Origin: AP-15 sp963785565
Lineage (GTDB): Bacteria; Pseudomonadota; Alphaproteobacteria; ATCC43930; CGMCC-115725
NCBI GenBank assembly: GCA_963785565.1
Contig: CAWAVV010000005.1
Coordinates: 434,001-498,000 of the forward strand
DNA length: 64,000 bases
Direction: 5' to 3'
Shown here: positions 20,889 to 28,917 of the stretch, piece by piece
Layout: every line of letters begins with the position of its first letter
How positions within the stretch are numbered: position 1 is the first letter of the stretch
The notes under the pieces: generated by a model
Databases searched by the model: none
Seen by the model: the letters and a program-made list of their open reading frames with translations, nothing else
What the model was told of the DNA's origin: nothing
Made by a program: the position numbers and the translations under genes

Positions 20889-21713
20889 ATGCTGCGCAAC
20901 AGCTTCGACGCCGAGGCGGCGCGGGTGCGCTGCCGGCGCTATCGCCGCCGCATACTCGACATCTCGCAGCAGGTCGGCGCGCTGCATGTCGCCCCGGCCT
21001 TCTCCTGCATCGAGATCGTCGACACGATCCAGCACGGCCTGTTGCGCCGCAATCCGGATCGCAGCCCGAGCGACGTTTTTCTGATGTCGAAAGGCCATGG
21101 CTGCATGATCCAATACGTGATCCTCGAAGAAGCGGGCGTCCTGGCGCAGGAGGATCTCGACCTTTACTGCAAGGTCGGCGGCCGGCTCGGCGCGCATCCC
21201 GATTACGGGACGCCCGGCATCGCCGCCTCGACCGGCTCGCTCGGCCACGGGCTCGGTATCGCGGTCGGCATGGCCTACGCCGAAAAGCTCAAAGGCACCG
21301 ACACGGTGATCTACTGCGTGCTCAGCGACGGAGAGTTCCAGGAAGGCTCGACTTGGGAGGCGATGATGATGGCCGCCAATCTCGGCCTCGCCAATCTGGT
21401 CGGGGTCATGGACAACAACGACTTCACCGGGCTGGAGCGGCTGAGCGAGGGCCACAAGGCATTCTACCCGCTGGTCGACAAGGCGGCTGCCTTCGGCTGG
21501 GAGGCGGTCGCAGTCAAAGACGGCCACGACGGCGGCGCATTGTTCGACGCACTTGCCTCGCGCACCGGCGACAAGCCGTTTCTCGCGATCGCCCGCACCG
21601 TCAAGGGCAAGGGCGTCTCCTACATGGAGCATGTGCCGATCTGGCATTACCGCTCTCCGAACCCCGAGGAATACCGTCAGGCGGTCGCCGAGATCGAAGG
21701 GAACGCCGCATGA
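20889..21713 (+). CDS. Transketolase, N-terminal (TPP-binding) subunit
   Basis: 274 residues, the size of the first half of a split transketolase. It carries GHGCMIQYVILEEAG, GSLGHGLGIAVGMA and the thiamine-diphosphate/Mg motif LSDGEFQEGSTWEA followed by VMDNNDF. Together with the next gene it should form an alpha2beta2 transketolase that transfers two-carbon ketol units, here probably to make sedoheptulose 7-phosphate or pentose phosphates for the locus. ATG 20889 lies 4 nt after the SDR stop. The tail overlaps the partner gene by 4 nt. Confidence 0.92.
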   Translation: MLRNSFDAEAARVRCRRYRRRILDISQQVGALHVAPAFSCIEIVDTIQHGLLRRNPDRSPSDVFLMSKGHGCMIQYVILEEAGVLAQEDLDLYCKVGGRLGAHPDYGTPGIAASTGSLGHGLGIAVGMAYAEKLKGTDTVIYCVLSDGEFQEGSTWEAMMMAANLGLANLVGVMDNNDFTGLERLSEGHKAFYPLVDKAAAFGWEAVAVKDGHDGGALFDALASRTGDKPFLAIARTVKGKGVSYMEHVPIWHYRSPNPEEYRQAVAEIEGNAA

Positions 21714-22630
21714 GGAACATCTTTGCGGACACCTTTTACGAGCTCGGCAAAGCCGATCCGCGGCTGGCGATCGTCGTCGCCGACATCTCTCCGGCGGGCT
21801 CGATCGCCCGCTTCCGAGAGGAATTTCCCGATCGCTTCGTCAATACCGGCGTCTCCGAGCAGATCATGATCGGCATGTGCGCCGGCATGGCGCTGCGCGG
21901 GCTGCGCCCGTTTGCCTACACGATCGCGACCTTTACCCTGTTCCGCCCCTACGAGTTTGTCCGCGTCGATCTGTGCTATCACAATCTGCCGGTGACGATC
22001 GTCGGCATCGGCGGCGGCGTCACCTACTCGACCCTGGGCTCGACCCATCACGCGCTCGAGGACGTGTCGATCGCCTGCGCGATCCCGAACATGGCGGTCG
22101 TGGCGCCGTGCGACCCGCGCGAGACGCGCGAGGCGACCCTATGGTGCGCCGGGCAGCAGCGCGGGCCGGTCTACCTGCGCCTCGGCAAAGCCGGCGAGCC
22201 CGATTTCACCAAGGATGCGCCCGAACCCTGGCAGTTCGGCAAGATCCGCCTGCTGCGGCCTGGCCGCGACGTCGCGATCCTGTCCTACGGGCCGGTCATC
22301 AAGCGCGCCTTCGACGTCGCCGAGCGGTTTCGTGAGCAGGGGCAGGAGGCCGCGATCTATTCGGTGCACACCCTGAAGCCGCTCGACCATGACGGGCTCG
22401 CCGAAGTGCTGCGCCGCTTCCCGCGCGTCGTCGTGATCGAGGAATGCCCGCCGCAGGGCAGCTTGTCGATGCGGCTCAAGGAACTGGCGTGGGAAACCCG
22501 AGCCTCGTGCGCGATGGACGCCTTCACCCTGCAGGACGCCTTCATCCATTGCTACGGCAGCCACGACGAGCTGTTGGCCGAGCACGGCCTGTCGACCCCG
22601 GCGATCTGCCGCGGCCTCGGTCTCGGCTGA
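21710..22630 (+). CDS. Transketolase, C-terminal (pyrimidine-binding) subunit
   Basis: 306 residues. RFVNTGVSEQIMIGMCAGMA contains the catalytic Glu that activates the thiamine ring, and TYSTLGSTHHALEDVS and AVVAPCDPRET are typical of the pyrimidine domain; the C-terminal half is the regulatory alpha/beta domain (VVVIEECPPQGSLSMRL). Start ATG 21710 overlaps the stop of the first subunit (ATGA), which argues for equal, coupled synthesis. The open frame further upstream is a shadow of the partner gene. Confidence 0.92.
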   Translation: MRNIFADTFYELGKADPRLAIVVADISPAGSIARFREEFPDRFVNTGVSEQIMIGMCAGMALRGLRPFAYTIATFTLFRPYEFVRVDLCYHNLPVTIVGIGGGVTYSTLGSTHHALEDVSIACAIPNMAVVAPCDPRETREATLWCAGQQRGPVYLRLGKAGEPDFTKDAPEPWQFGKIRLLRPGRDVAILSYGPVIKRAFDVAERFREQGQEAAIYSVHTLKPLDHDGLAEVLRRFPRVVVIEECPPQGSLSMRLKELAWETRASCAMDAFTLQDAFIHCYGSHDELLAEHGLSTPAICRGLGLG

Positions 22631-22649
22631 GCGGGGCGGGGCGGGGATT

Positions 22650-23542
22650 ATGTTACGGGTGCTGATCATCGGCATCGACAGCGTAATCGGTCAGGCGCTG
22701 GGCGAGGCGCTTACCGCGCGCGGCGATACCGTATTCGGCACGACCCGTCGTGCCGCGACGGTCGATGGCAGGCGTCGCCTCTGGCTCGATCTGGAGATGA
22801 TCGAGGCACCCCAGACGGCTTTGCCAGCCGCCGATATTGCGGTGTTTTGCGCGGCAAAGGCGCGCTACGCGGAGTGCCGCCTCGACCCAGTTATCGCCCG
22901 CCGACTTAATGTCGAGGCCACCGTGGGTCTGGCCCGTCAACTCGTCGACCAAGGCAGCCGCGTGCTGCTGTTGTCGACCAGCGCGGTTTTCGACGGCAGC
23001 CGCCCGCATCGCCGCGCAGAGGAGCCGACCGGCTCGGCAAGCCTCTATGGCAGCCTTAAGGTCGAGGCAGAGACGGGGGTCCTTGCGCTTGGTCGCGCGG
23101 CCGCGGTGTTCCGCCTGACCAAGCTGGTGACGCCGCAGATGCCGCTTTTCACGGGTGGATGTTCGCGCTTGCTGGTGGCCGGAGCATACGCGCCTTCAGC
23201 GACTTGCGCTTCTGCCCGCTGTCGTTAGGCCATGTCGTGCCCGCCTTGCTCGCGGTGATCGACAATTGTGGCGGCGGCATCTACCAAGTCTCGGGCAGCG
23301 GCGACATCAGCTATGCCGACGCCGCCCGACATATTGCTTTCCGGGTCAATGCCGCCCCTCGTCTTATCGAAGCCGTCCGCGCCGTCGATAACGGCATCCC
23401 GCCCGAGGAAATCCTGGCGCACACCTCGCTCGACACAACGCGGCTATCGACGTTGACTGATTTTCAACCTCCATCACCGTTTGCAGTACTCGACGCAGTC
23501 TTTGCGCCCTTCAGGGCGGAGCGAATGGAAGCTGCCGGCTGA
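22650..23542 (+). pseudogene. RmlD-like sugar-nucleotide reductase (SDR), interrupted by one frameshift
   Basis: The first part encodes VLIIGIDSVIGQALGEAL, LLSTSAVFDGSRPHRRAEE and SLYGSLKVEAE (YxxxK), typical of dTDP-4-dehydrorhamnose reductase-like proteins. After MPLF the frame is lost; the continuation MFALAGGRSIRAFSDLRFCP through to the stop at 23542 is in another frame starting at about 23159. Adding one base near 23151-23158 restores a protein of about 297 residues. ATG 22650 has GCGGGG ahead. Probably reduces or epimerises an NDP-4-keto sugar if functional. Confidence 0.72.
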
Positions 23543-23547
23543 ACCCA

Positions 23548-24639
23548 ATGCGCATCGATCCAGCGTTTTGGACCGGGCTCCCGGTCGTACTAACCGGTCA
23601 CACCGGTTTCAAAGGTGCGTGGCTGACGCTATGGCTGCAGCGGCTGGGGGCGCGGGTTTCCGGTTTGGCGCTGCCGCCCGACACTGTGCCGAGCCTCTAT
23701 GCGCTGGCGGCGATCCGACCGGAGCATGAAGTTTTCGCCGATATCGCCGAGCCGCGGCCGATCGGCGAGCTCCTGGCCGCGGTACAGCCGAAGATCGTGA
23801 TACACATGGCAGCGCAGGCGCTGGTGCGGCGCTCTTATGAGGACCCAGTCGGCACCTTTGCCACCAATGTGCTCGGTACCGCCCACCTGCTGAATGCCGT
23901 GCGCCGAGTGCCGTCGATCCGCGCCGTTCTGGTTGTTACCAGCGACAAGGTCTACGAGAATCGCGAGACCGGCCGGCCGTTTACCGAAGAGGATCGGCTT
24001 GGCGGCCGTGACCCATACAGTGCTTCAAAAGCCTGCGCCGAGTTGCTGACCGCGAGCTTTAAGGCGTGCTTCTTTGCCGATCCCGGCGCCCCCGCGCTAT
24101 CGACAGCGCGCGCCGGCAACGTAATCGGCGGCGGCGACTGGGCTCCCGACCGGCTCGTTCCCGACATCATCCGCGCGCGCGCGGCGGACGTGCCGGTGGC
24201 GCTGCGTTATCCGGCCTCGGTGCGGCCGTGGCAGCATGTGCTGGAGCCGCTTGCCGGCTATCTGATGATGGCGCAAGCGATGGCAAGCCCGTCGAGCCTG
24301 CCCATCAACTCGCTTAATTTCGCGCCCGATCCGGCAAATTTCCGCAGCGTCGCCGAACTGGTCGACGCCTTCACCGCCCGCTTCGGCGGCCGTCCCGGCT
24401 GGGTTCAGGCGCCAGGACAGCACCTGTACGAAGCCCGCTCTCTGACCCTGTCGGCCGAACGGGCCGGCGCCCGGCTGGGCTGGCGGTCGCGGCTCGATTT
24501 CGCCGAGATCATCGCCTGGACCGCAGATTGGTACGAGACCTACCGCCGGGGCGGCGATGTGCGCAAAGCGGTCTGGTGTCAGATCGACGCCTATACGGCG
24601 TGTCTCGAGGCGGCGCAAGCGGACGGGGAAGCGGCATGA
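23548..24639 (+). CDS. rfbG: CDP-glucose 4,6-dehydratase
   Basis: 363-residue extended SDR converting CDP-glucose to CDP-4-keto-6-deoxyglucose. VVLTGHTGFKGAWLTLWLQR is diagnostic of the RfbG/DdhB group (GHTGFKG in place of GGAGFIG); VVTSDKVYENRE, DPYSASKACAELL and RAGNVIGGGDWAPDRLVPD are further signatures. Full length. The glucose-1-phosphate cytidylyltransferase gene starts inside its stop codon (4-nt overlap), confirming the CDP-sugar assignment. Confidence 0.93.
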   Translation: MRIDPAFWTGLPVVLTGHTGFKGAWLTLWLQRLGARVSGLALPPDTVPSLYALAAIRPEHEVFADIAEPRPIGELLAAVQPKIVIHMAAQALVRRSYEDPVGTFATNVLGTAHLLNAVRRVPSIRAVLVVTSDKVYENRETGRPFTEEDRLGGRDPYSASKACAELLTASFKACFFADPGAPALSTARAGNVIGGGDWAPDRLVPDIIRARAADVPVALRYPASVRPWQHVLEPLAGYLMMAQAMASPSSLPINSLNFAPDPANFRSVAELVDAFTARFGGRPGWVQAPGQHLYEARSLTLSAERAGARLGWRSRLDFAEIIAWTADWYETYRRGGDVRKAVWCQIDAYTACLEAAQADGEAA

Positions 24640-25409
24640 AGGTCGTGATTCTGGCGGGCGGCTTCGGCACCCGCCTTTCCGAAGAGACGATCGTCACCCC
24701 GAAGCCGATGGTCCAAATCGGCCCGCACCCGATCATCTGGCACATCATGAAGGGCTATGCCGCGTTCGGATTTAGTGAATTCGTCGTCGCGCTTGGCTAC
24801 AAAGGGGAGGTCGTCAAAGATTACTTCTTGCATTACGGCGAACTTGCCGGGGATCTGACCATCAATCTCGGCCGTGGCACCATCGAGCATACCCGCCGCG
24901 CGCATGAGGATTGGGTCGTGCACCTCGTCGATACCGGGCTCAACACGTTGACCGGCGGCCGCATCAAGCGGCTAGCGCCGCTGATCGGCAATGAGGCCTT
25001 CATGCTGACCTATGGCGACGGCGTCGCCGATGTCGACCCGCGTAGGGTTCTGGCCTTTCACCGCGCCCATCGCTGTCTCGCTACGGTCACCGCGGTGCGG
25101 CCGCCAGCGCGTTTTGGCGGCATTGTCTTCGATGGCGACAAAGTTGTCGGCTTTGCAGAAAAGCGCCAGACGGAAGAAGGCTGGATTAATGGCGGCTTCA
25201 TGGTGCTGGAACCGGGTGTCCTCGACTATCTGAAGGGAGACGAGGACGTTCTCGAAGTCGATCTGCTGGAGCGCCTCGCCCGCGAAGGCCAGTTTGTCGC
25301 TTATCGCCATGAAGGCTTCTGGCAGTGCATGGACACCCTGCGCGACCGTCAGCTGTTGGAGCGCATGTGGCAAAGCGGCAATGCGCCGTGGAAGATCTGG
25401 GATCGGTGA
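24636..25409 (+). CDS. rfbF: Glucose-1-phosphate cytidylyltransferase
   Basis: 257 residues; makes CDP-glucose from CTP and glucose 1-phosphate. ILAGGFGTRLSEETIVTPKP is the nucleotide-binding start of RfbF/DdhA, followed by IIWHIMKGYAAFGF, LTYGDGVADVD (metal-binding Asp) and FWQCMDTLRDRQLLE near the C terminus. ATG 24636 overlaps the dehydratase stop; the open frame upstream belongs to that gene. Together they commit this part of the locus to CDP-6-deoxy sugars. Confidence 0.95.
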   Translation: MKVVILAGGFGTRLSEETIVTPKPMVQIGPHPIIWHIMKGYAAFGFSEFVVALGYKGEVVKDYFLHYGELAGDLTINLGRGTIEHTRRAHEDWVVHLVDTGLNTLTGGRIKRLAPLIGNEAFMLTYGDGVADVDPRRVLAFHRAHRCLATVTAVRPPARFGGIVFDGDKVVGFAEKRQTEEGWINGGFMVLEPGVLDYLKGDEDVLEVDLLERLAREGQFVAYRHEGFWQCMDTLRDRQLLERMWQSGNAPWKIWDR

Positions 25410-26644
25410 TGTCCTCGGCCACTCTTATATGTCGCGGCTGCGGCCATCGCGATCTACACCCGATCGTCGATTTCGGCCCAATGCCGCTGGCCAATTCGCT
25501 ATTGACGATCGAGGATCTCACCGAAGCCGAAGAACGCTTTCCACTTGCCTTATTTTTCTGCCCGTCCTGCACGCTCGTGCAGATCGCGGAGAGCGTGATC
25601 CCGCAGCGGCTGTTTGGCCACTATCTTTACGCATCCTCTTTTTCCGACACGATGCTGGCGCATGCCCGCGCACTGGTCACGGCGCTATGCGAAAGTCGCC
25701 GGCTCGACGAGCGCAGCCTGGTCGTCGAGATCGCCAGCAATGACGGTTATCTTCTGCAGTACTATCGTCGGCGCGGAATCCCGATCCTTGGCATTGAGCC
25801 GGCGGCAAATCTTGCGGCGCTCGCCGAGCGCGAGCATGGAGTGCCGACCCTTATCGAGTTTTTTGGCGCCGATCTCGGGGCGCGGCTCGCCGCCGAGGGA
25901 CGCCGCGCGGATGTGATCCATGCGCATAACGTCTTCGCACATGTGCCCAACCCGAACGACTTTCTGAGGGGGCTGGCGCGGCTCCTGAAACCTGAAGGGG
26001 TAGCGATTATCGAAGTGCCCTATCTCGGGGAGTTGATCAGCAATGTCGAGTTCGACACGATTTACCACGAGCACTTCAGCTATTTCAGCCTGACCGCGAT
26101 CGATATTTTGTGCCGTCGTCAAGCGCTCGAAATCGCCGGGGTCGAACAAGTGCCAATCCATGGCGGCTCGGTACGGCTGGAAATCGTGCATCGTGGAGCA
26201 GCGCCGGTTTCGCCTGCGGTCGGCGAGATGCTGATGTCCGAGGCACGCGCGGGCATCGCTGGGCGCGATTATTATACCGATTTTGCCGGCCGCATTCGCC
26301 AGCTCGAAATCGACTTGATGGGGCTATTGGCGGGTCTCAAGGCGGACGGGCGGCGCATCGCCGCTTACGGCGCATCGGCCAAGGGCAGCACGTTGATGAA
26401 CGCGTTTGGCATTGGCGCCGAACTGATCGACTTCGTCGTCGATCGCAGTACTTTGAAGCAAGGCAGATTTACCCCCGGCAACCATCTGCAGATCCTGTCA
26501 CCGCTCGCACTCGTCGACCGTCGCCCGGAGTACGTGCTGTTGTTAACCTGGAATTTTGCGGACGAGATACTGGCCCAGCAACAGTCCTACCGCGACATCG
26601 GCGGCCGGTTCATCGTGCCCCTACCCGAGGTCAAGGTCGTCTGA
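25409..26644 (+). CDS. Sugar C-methyltransferase (NovU/TylC3-like, zinc-binding N terminus)
   Basis: 411 residues. N-terminal zinc-binding cysteines are in CRGCGH and FFCPSCTLVQ; the SAM domain has VVEIASNDGYLLQYYRRRG, then YHEHFSYFSLTAID; the C-terminal Rossmann-like third domain has AYGASAKGSTLMNAFGI. This three-domain layout belongs to C-3 methyltransferases acting on NDP-4-keto-6-deoxy sugars. Directly follows the CDP-glucose dehydratase and cytidylyltransferase (1-nt overlap), so a CDP-3-C-methyl-6-deoxyhexose is the likely product; the carbon position is inferred from family. Confidence 0.87.
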   Translation: MSSATLICRGCGHRDLHPIVDFGPMPLANSLLTIEDLTEAEERFPLALFFCPSCTLVQIAESVIPQRLFGHYLYASSFSDTMLAHARALVTALCESRRLDERSLVVEIASNDGYLLQYYRRRGIPILGIEPAANLAALAEREHGVPTLIEFFGADLGARLAAEGRRADVIHAHNVFAHVPNPNDFLRGLARLLKPEGVAIIEVPYLGELISNVEFDTIYHEHFSYFSLTAIDILCRRQALEIAGVEQVPIHGGSVRLEIVHRGAAPVSPAVGEMLMSEARAGIAGRDYYTDFAGRIRQLEIDLMGLLAGLKADGRRIAAYGASAKGSTLMNAFGIGAELIDFVVDRSTLKQGRFTPGNHLQILSPLALVDRRPEYVLLLTWNFADEILAQQQSYRDIGGRFIVPLPEVKVV

Positions 26645-26646
26645 GG

Positions 26647-27558
26647 GTGGCGACGCTCACCTCCCGATCTGTAGTGCTGCTCACCGGTGCTTCCGGCTTT
26701 CTCGGCCGCCATTGCCTGGAACGGTTGCTGGAGGAACCGGGCACACTCCATGCCGTCAACTCTAGCGGAATGGGACCGCATGCAGACCGGGTGATCTGGC
26801 ATCAAGGCGACCTGTGTGATCCGGCCGTCGCCGAGTCCCTTGTCGCAGGGATTCGGCCGAGCCATCTTCTGCATGCCGCTTGGATCGCTACCCCCGGAAT
26901 ATTCTGGAGAGCGCCCGAAAATCTTGACTGGCTGGCGGCAGGGCTGGCGCTGGCGCGCCGCTTTGGCGAGGCCGGCGGCCGCAGTTTTGTCGGCATTGGC
27001 AGCTGTGCCGAATATGATTGGCACGCCGCTCGCTTTGCCGAGGACAACACGTCAATCCGTCCGGCCACACTATACGGCAAGGCCAAGGCGGCGATGTGGG
27101 CTGCGGTTGAGGCCTGCGCCGCACGATACGGCTTTCACGCTGCTTGGGGGCGGGTATTTTTGCCGTATGGCCCGGGCGACGCGCCGCAACGGCTAATCCC
27201 GATGGTGATCGATCGGCTTCGCCGGCGACAGCCGGTCGAGCTGACCGCGGCGACCCAGGAACGAGACTTCATTTATGCCGCCGACGCCGCCGATCTGCTG
27301 GTGCGGCTGCTAGCGGCAGGAGCGCAAGGCGCCTTCAACATTGCGACCGGGTGCAGCACCAGCGTGAAGCGCGCCGTCGAATATCTTGGCGAGCGCCTCG
27401 GCGGTCGTGACCTGCTCCGCTTTGGAGCCCAGTCAACCTTGGTTGAAGAACCCGCACGGCTAGTCGCCGATATGGCCAAGGTTGGGGCGGTGCTCGGCTG
27501 GACCGCGCCGACGCCCCTCGAGGCGGGGCTTGACCGGCTATTGGCACTAGCCGTCTAA
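26647..27558 (+). CDS. NAD-dependent epimerase/reductase (SDR)
   Basis: 303-residue extended SDR: VVLLTGASGFLGRHCLERLL, FVGIGSCAEYDW, ATLYGKAKAAMW (YxxxK) and GRVFLPYGPGDAPQRLIP. Likely the 4-keto reductase that completes the CDP-branched sugar made by the preceding three enzymes (inference from order). GTG 26647 is the only sensible start, 2 nt beyond the preceding stop; the longer open frame is a shadow. Confidence 0.82.
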   Translation: MATLTSRSVVLLTGASGFLGRHCLERLLEEPGTLHAVNSSGMGPHADRVIWHQGDLCDPAVAESLVAGIRPSHLLHAAWIATPGIFWRAPENLDWLAAGLALARRFGEAGGRSFVGIGSCAEYDWHAARFAEDNTSIRPATLYGKAKAAMWAAVEACAARYGFHAAWGRVFLPYGPGDAPQRLIPMVIDRLRRRQPVELTAATQERDFIYAADAADLLVRLLAAGAQGAFNIATGCSTSVKRAVEYLGERLGGRDLLRFGAQSTLVEEPARLVADMAKVGAVLGWTAPTPLEAGLDRLLALAV

Positions 27559-27576
27559 GGGGTTGCGAGACAGGTC

Positions 27577-28338
27577 ATGCGCATGGTCATCGACAGCGAT
27601 GCCGGAACTGTTATCACCGGCGACGGCCGAACGCTCGACCTGTTTGGCCGCGATGCCTTTGAGATAATCTCCCATTGGTGGCTCAAGACGAGTTGGAATC
27701 AGAAATATTCATACACTTTCACCTGGATGGGGCGGCCGATCATCCAGCATCCGGAAGACACATTGCGGCTTCAAGAGGCGATCTACTCGCTAAAGCCGGA
27801 CGTCATAATCGAAACCGGGGTTGCGCATGGCGGGTCGCTGATATTCTACGCCAGCCTGTTCAAGGCAATGGGGAAGGGCCGGAAGGTCATCGGCATAGAT
27901 ATCGAAATCCGGCCGCATAATCGGCGAGCGATTGAGGAGCATGAATTGTTTGAGTACTTGATGCTGATCGAGGGAAATTCAGCGGCAGCGGAGACGGTGG
28001 CGCAGGTTGCGCAGGCCATTCGGCCAAAAGAAACAGTGCTGGTACTGCTCAACTCGAACCACAGCCACGATCATGTGACGAAAGAACTCGAGGCCTATAG
28101 CGGGTTTGTAACTCCCGGCTCCTATATCGTCGCCACCGACGGCATCATGCAGCTCGTCCACGATATGCCGCGCGGCGAACGGCAGTGGGCGACCGATAAC
28201 CCGGCGCAGGCCGCTCGCGACTTTGTGACGCTTCATCCGGAATTTGTGATTCAGGAGCCGACTTGGCGGTTCAACGAAAGCCCGCTCAAAAGATCGATTA
28301 CCGCTTGGCCTGACGCTTGGCTCAAGCGCATTGCCTGA
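27577..28338 (+). CDS. CmcI-like (cephalosporin hydroxylase family) methyltransferase
   Basis: 253 residues. TFTWMGRPIIQHPEDTLRLQ and IIETGVAHGGSLIFYASLF are hallmarks of the CmcI/rhamnosyl O-methyltransferase family, which are SAM- and metal-dependent O-methyltransferases in glycan loci despite the hydroxylase name. The usual acidic residue of the LDS(D/N)H motif is Asn here (VLLNSNHSHDHV); the downstream ATDGIMQ segment is retained. Acts probably on a sugar hydroxyl. Sits inside the CDP-sugar module. Confidence 0.82.
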   Translation: MRMVIDSDAGTVITGDGRTLDLFGRDAFEIISHWWLKTSWNQKYSYTFTWMGRPIIQHPEDTLRLQEAIYSLKPDVIIETGVAHGGSLIFYASLFKAMGKGRKVIGIDIEIRPHNRRAIEEHELFEYLMLIEGNSAAAETVAQVAQAIRPKETVLVLLNSNHSHDHVTKELEAYSGFVTPGSYIVATDGIMQLVHDMPRGERQWATDNPAQAARDFVTLHPEFVIQEPTWRFNESPLKRSITAWPDAWLKRIA

Positions 28339-28362
28339 TCGAGCCGACCTAAGCGTGCTTAA

Positions 28363-28917
28363 GTGATCCTAGAACCATTGGCGCTTGACGGGGTCTGGTG
28401 CCTCGTGCCGGAACCGGCTTGGGATAGCCGCGGCTTTTTTGCGCGTTGCTTCAGCCGCGACCAAATCGCGGCACAGGGCTTGTGCACAGATTTTCCAGAA
28501 TGGAGCATATCCTATAACGCACGGCGCAATACATTGCGCGGCCTGCATTGGCAAGCCGCACCCCACCTCGAAGTTAAACTCATTCAGTGCCTACGCGGCG
28601 TGGTGTTCGACGTTGCCGTCGATTTGCGTCCGGGTTCACGCGACTTCGGGAGATGGGTGGCGATAGAACTATCGGCCGAAAACAGAAAAATCGTATATAT
28701 TCCCGCTGGCTTTGCGCACGGGTTCCAAACTCTGACCGACGAGGCGGAACTTCTGTACCATATTTCGCAGCCGCACCTCCTCGGAAGCAGCCGCGGCGTA
28801 CGCTGGAACGATCCCGATTTAGCCATTGCCTGGCCCCCAGCGGCGGAGCGGGTTCTGTCGGAGCGGGACGCGTCTTTGCCCTTTATCGCGGCGGGTGCCG
28901 CGGATCGGACATTATGA
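28363..28917 (+). CDS. dTDP-4-dehydrorhamnose 3,5-epimerase-like protein (RmlC family)
   Basis: 184-residue cupin epimerase. DSRGFFARCFSRDQ, TLRGLHWQ with the catalytic His, VKLIQCLRGVVFDVAVDLRP with the Asp partner, and IPAGFAHGFQTL are all in place. In this context it probably epimerises C3/C5 of a CDP-4-keto-6-deoxy sugar rather than the dTDP form, since no dTDP-glucose genes are present in the window. GTG start at 28363; the stop overlaps the next gene by 4 nt. Confidence 0.87.
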   Translation: MILEPLALDGVWCLVPEPAWDSRGFFARCFSRDQIAAQGLCTDFPEWSISYNARRNTLRGLHWQAAPHLEVKLIQCLRGVVFDVAVDLRPGSRDFGRWVAIELSAENRKIVYIPAGFAHGFQTLTDEAELLYHISQPHLLGSSRGVRWNDPDLAIAWPPAAERVLSERDASLPFIAAGAADRTL

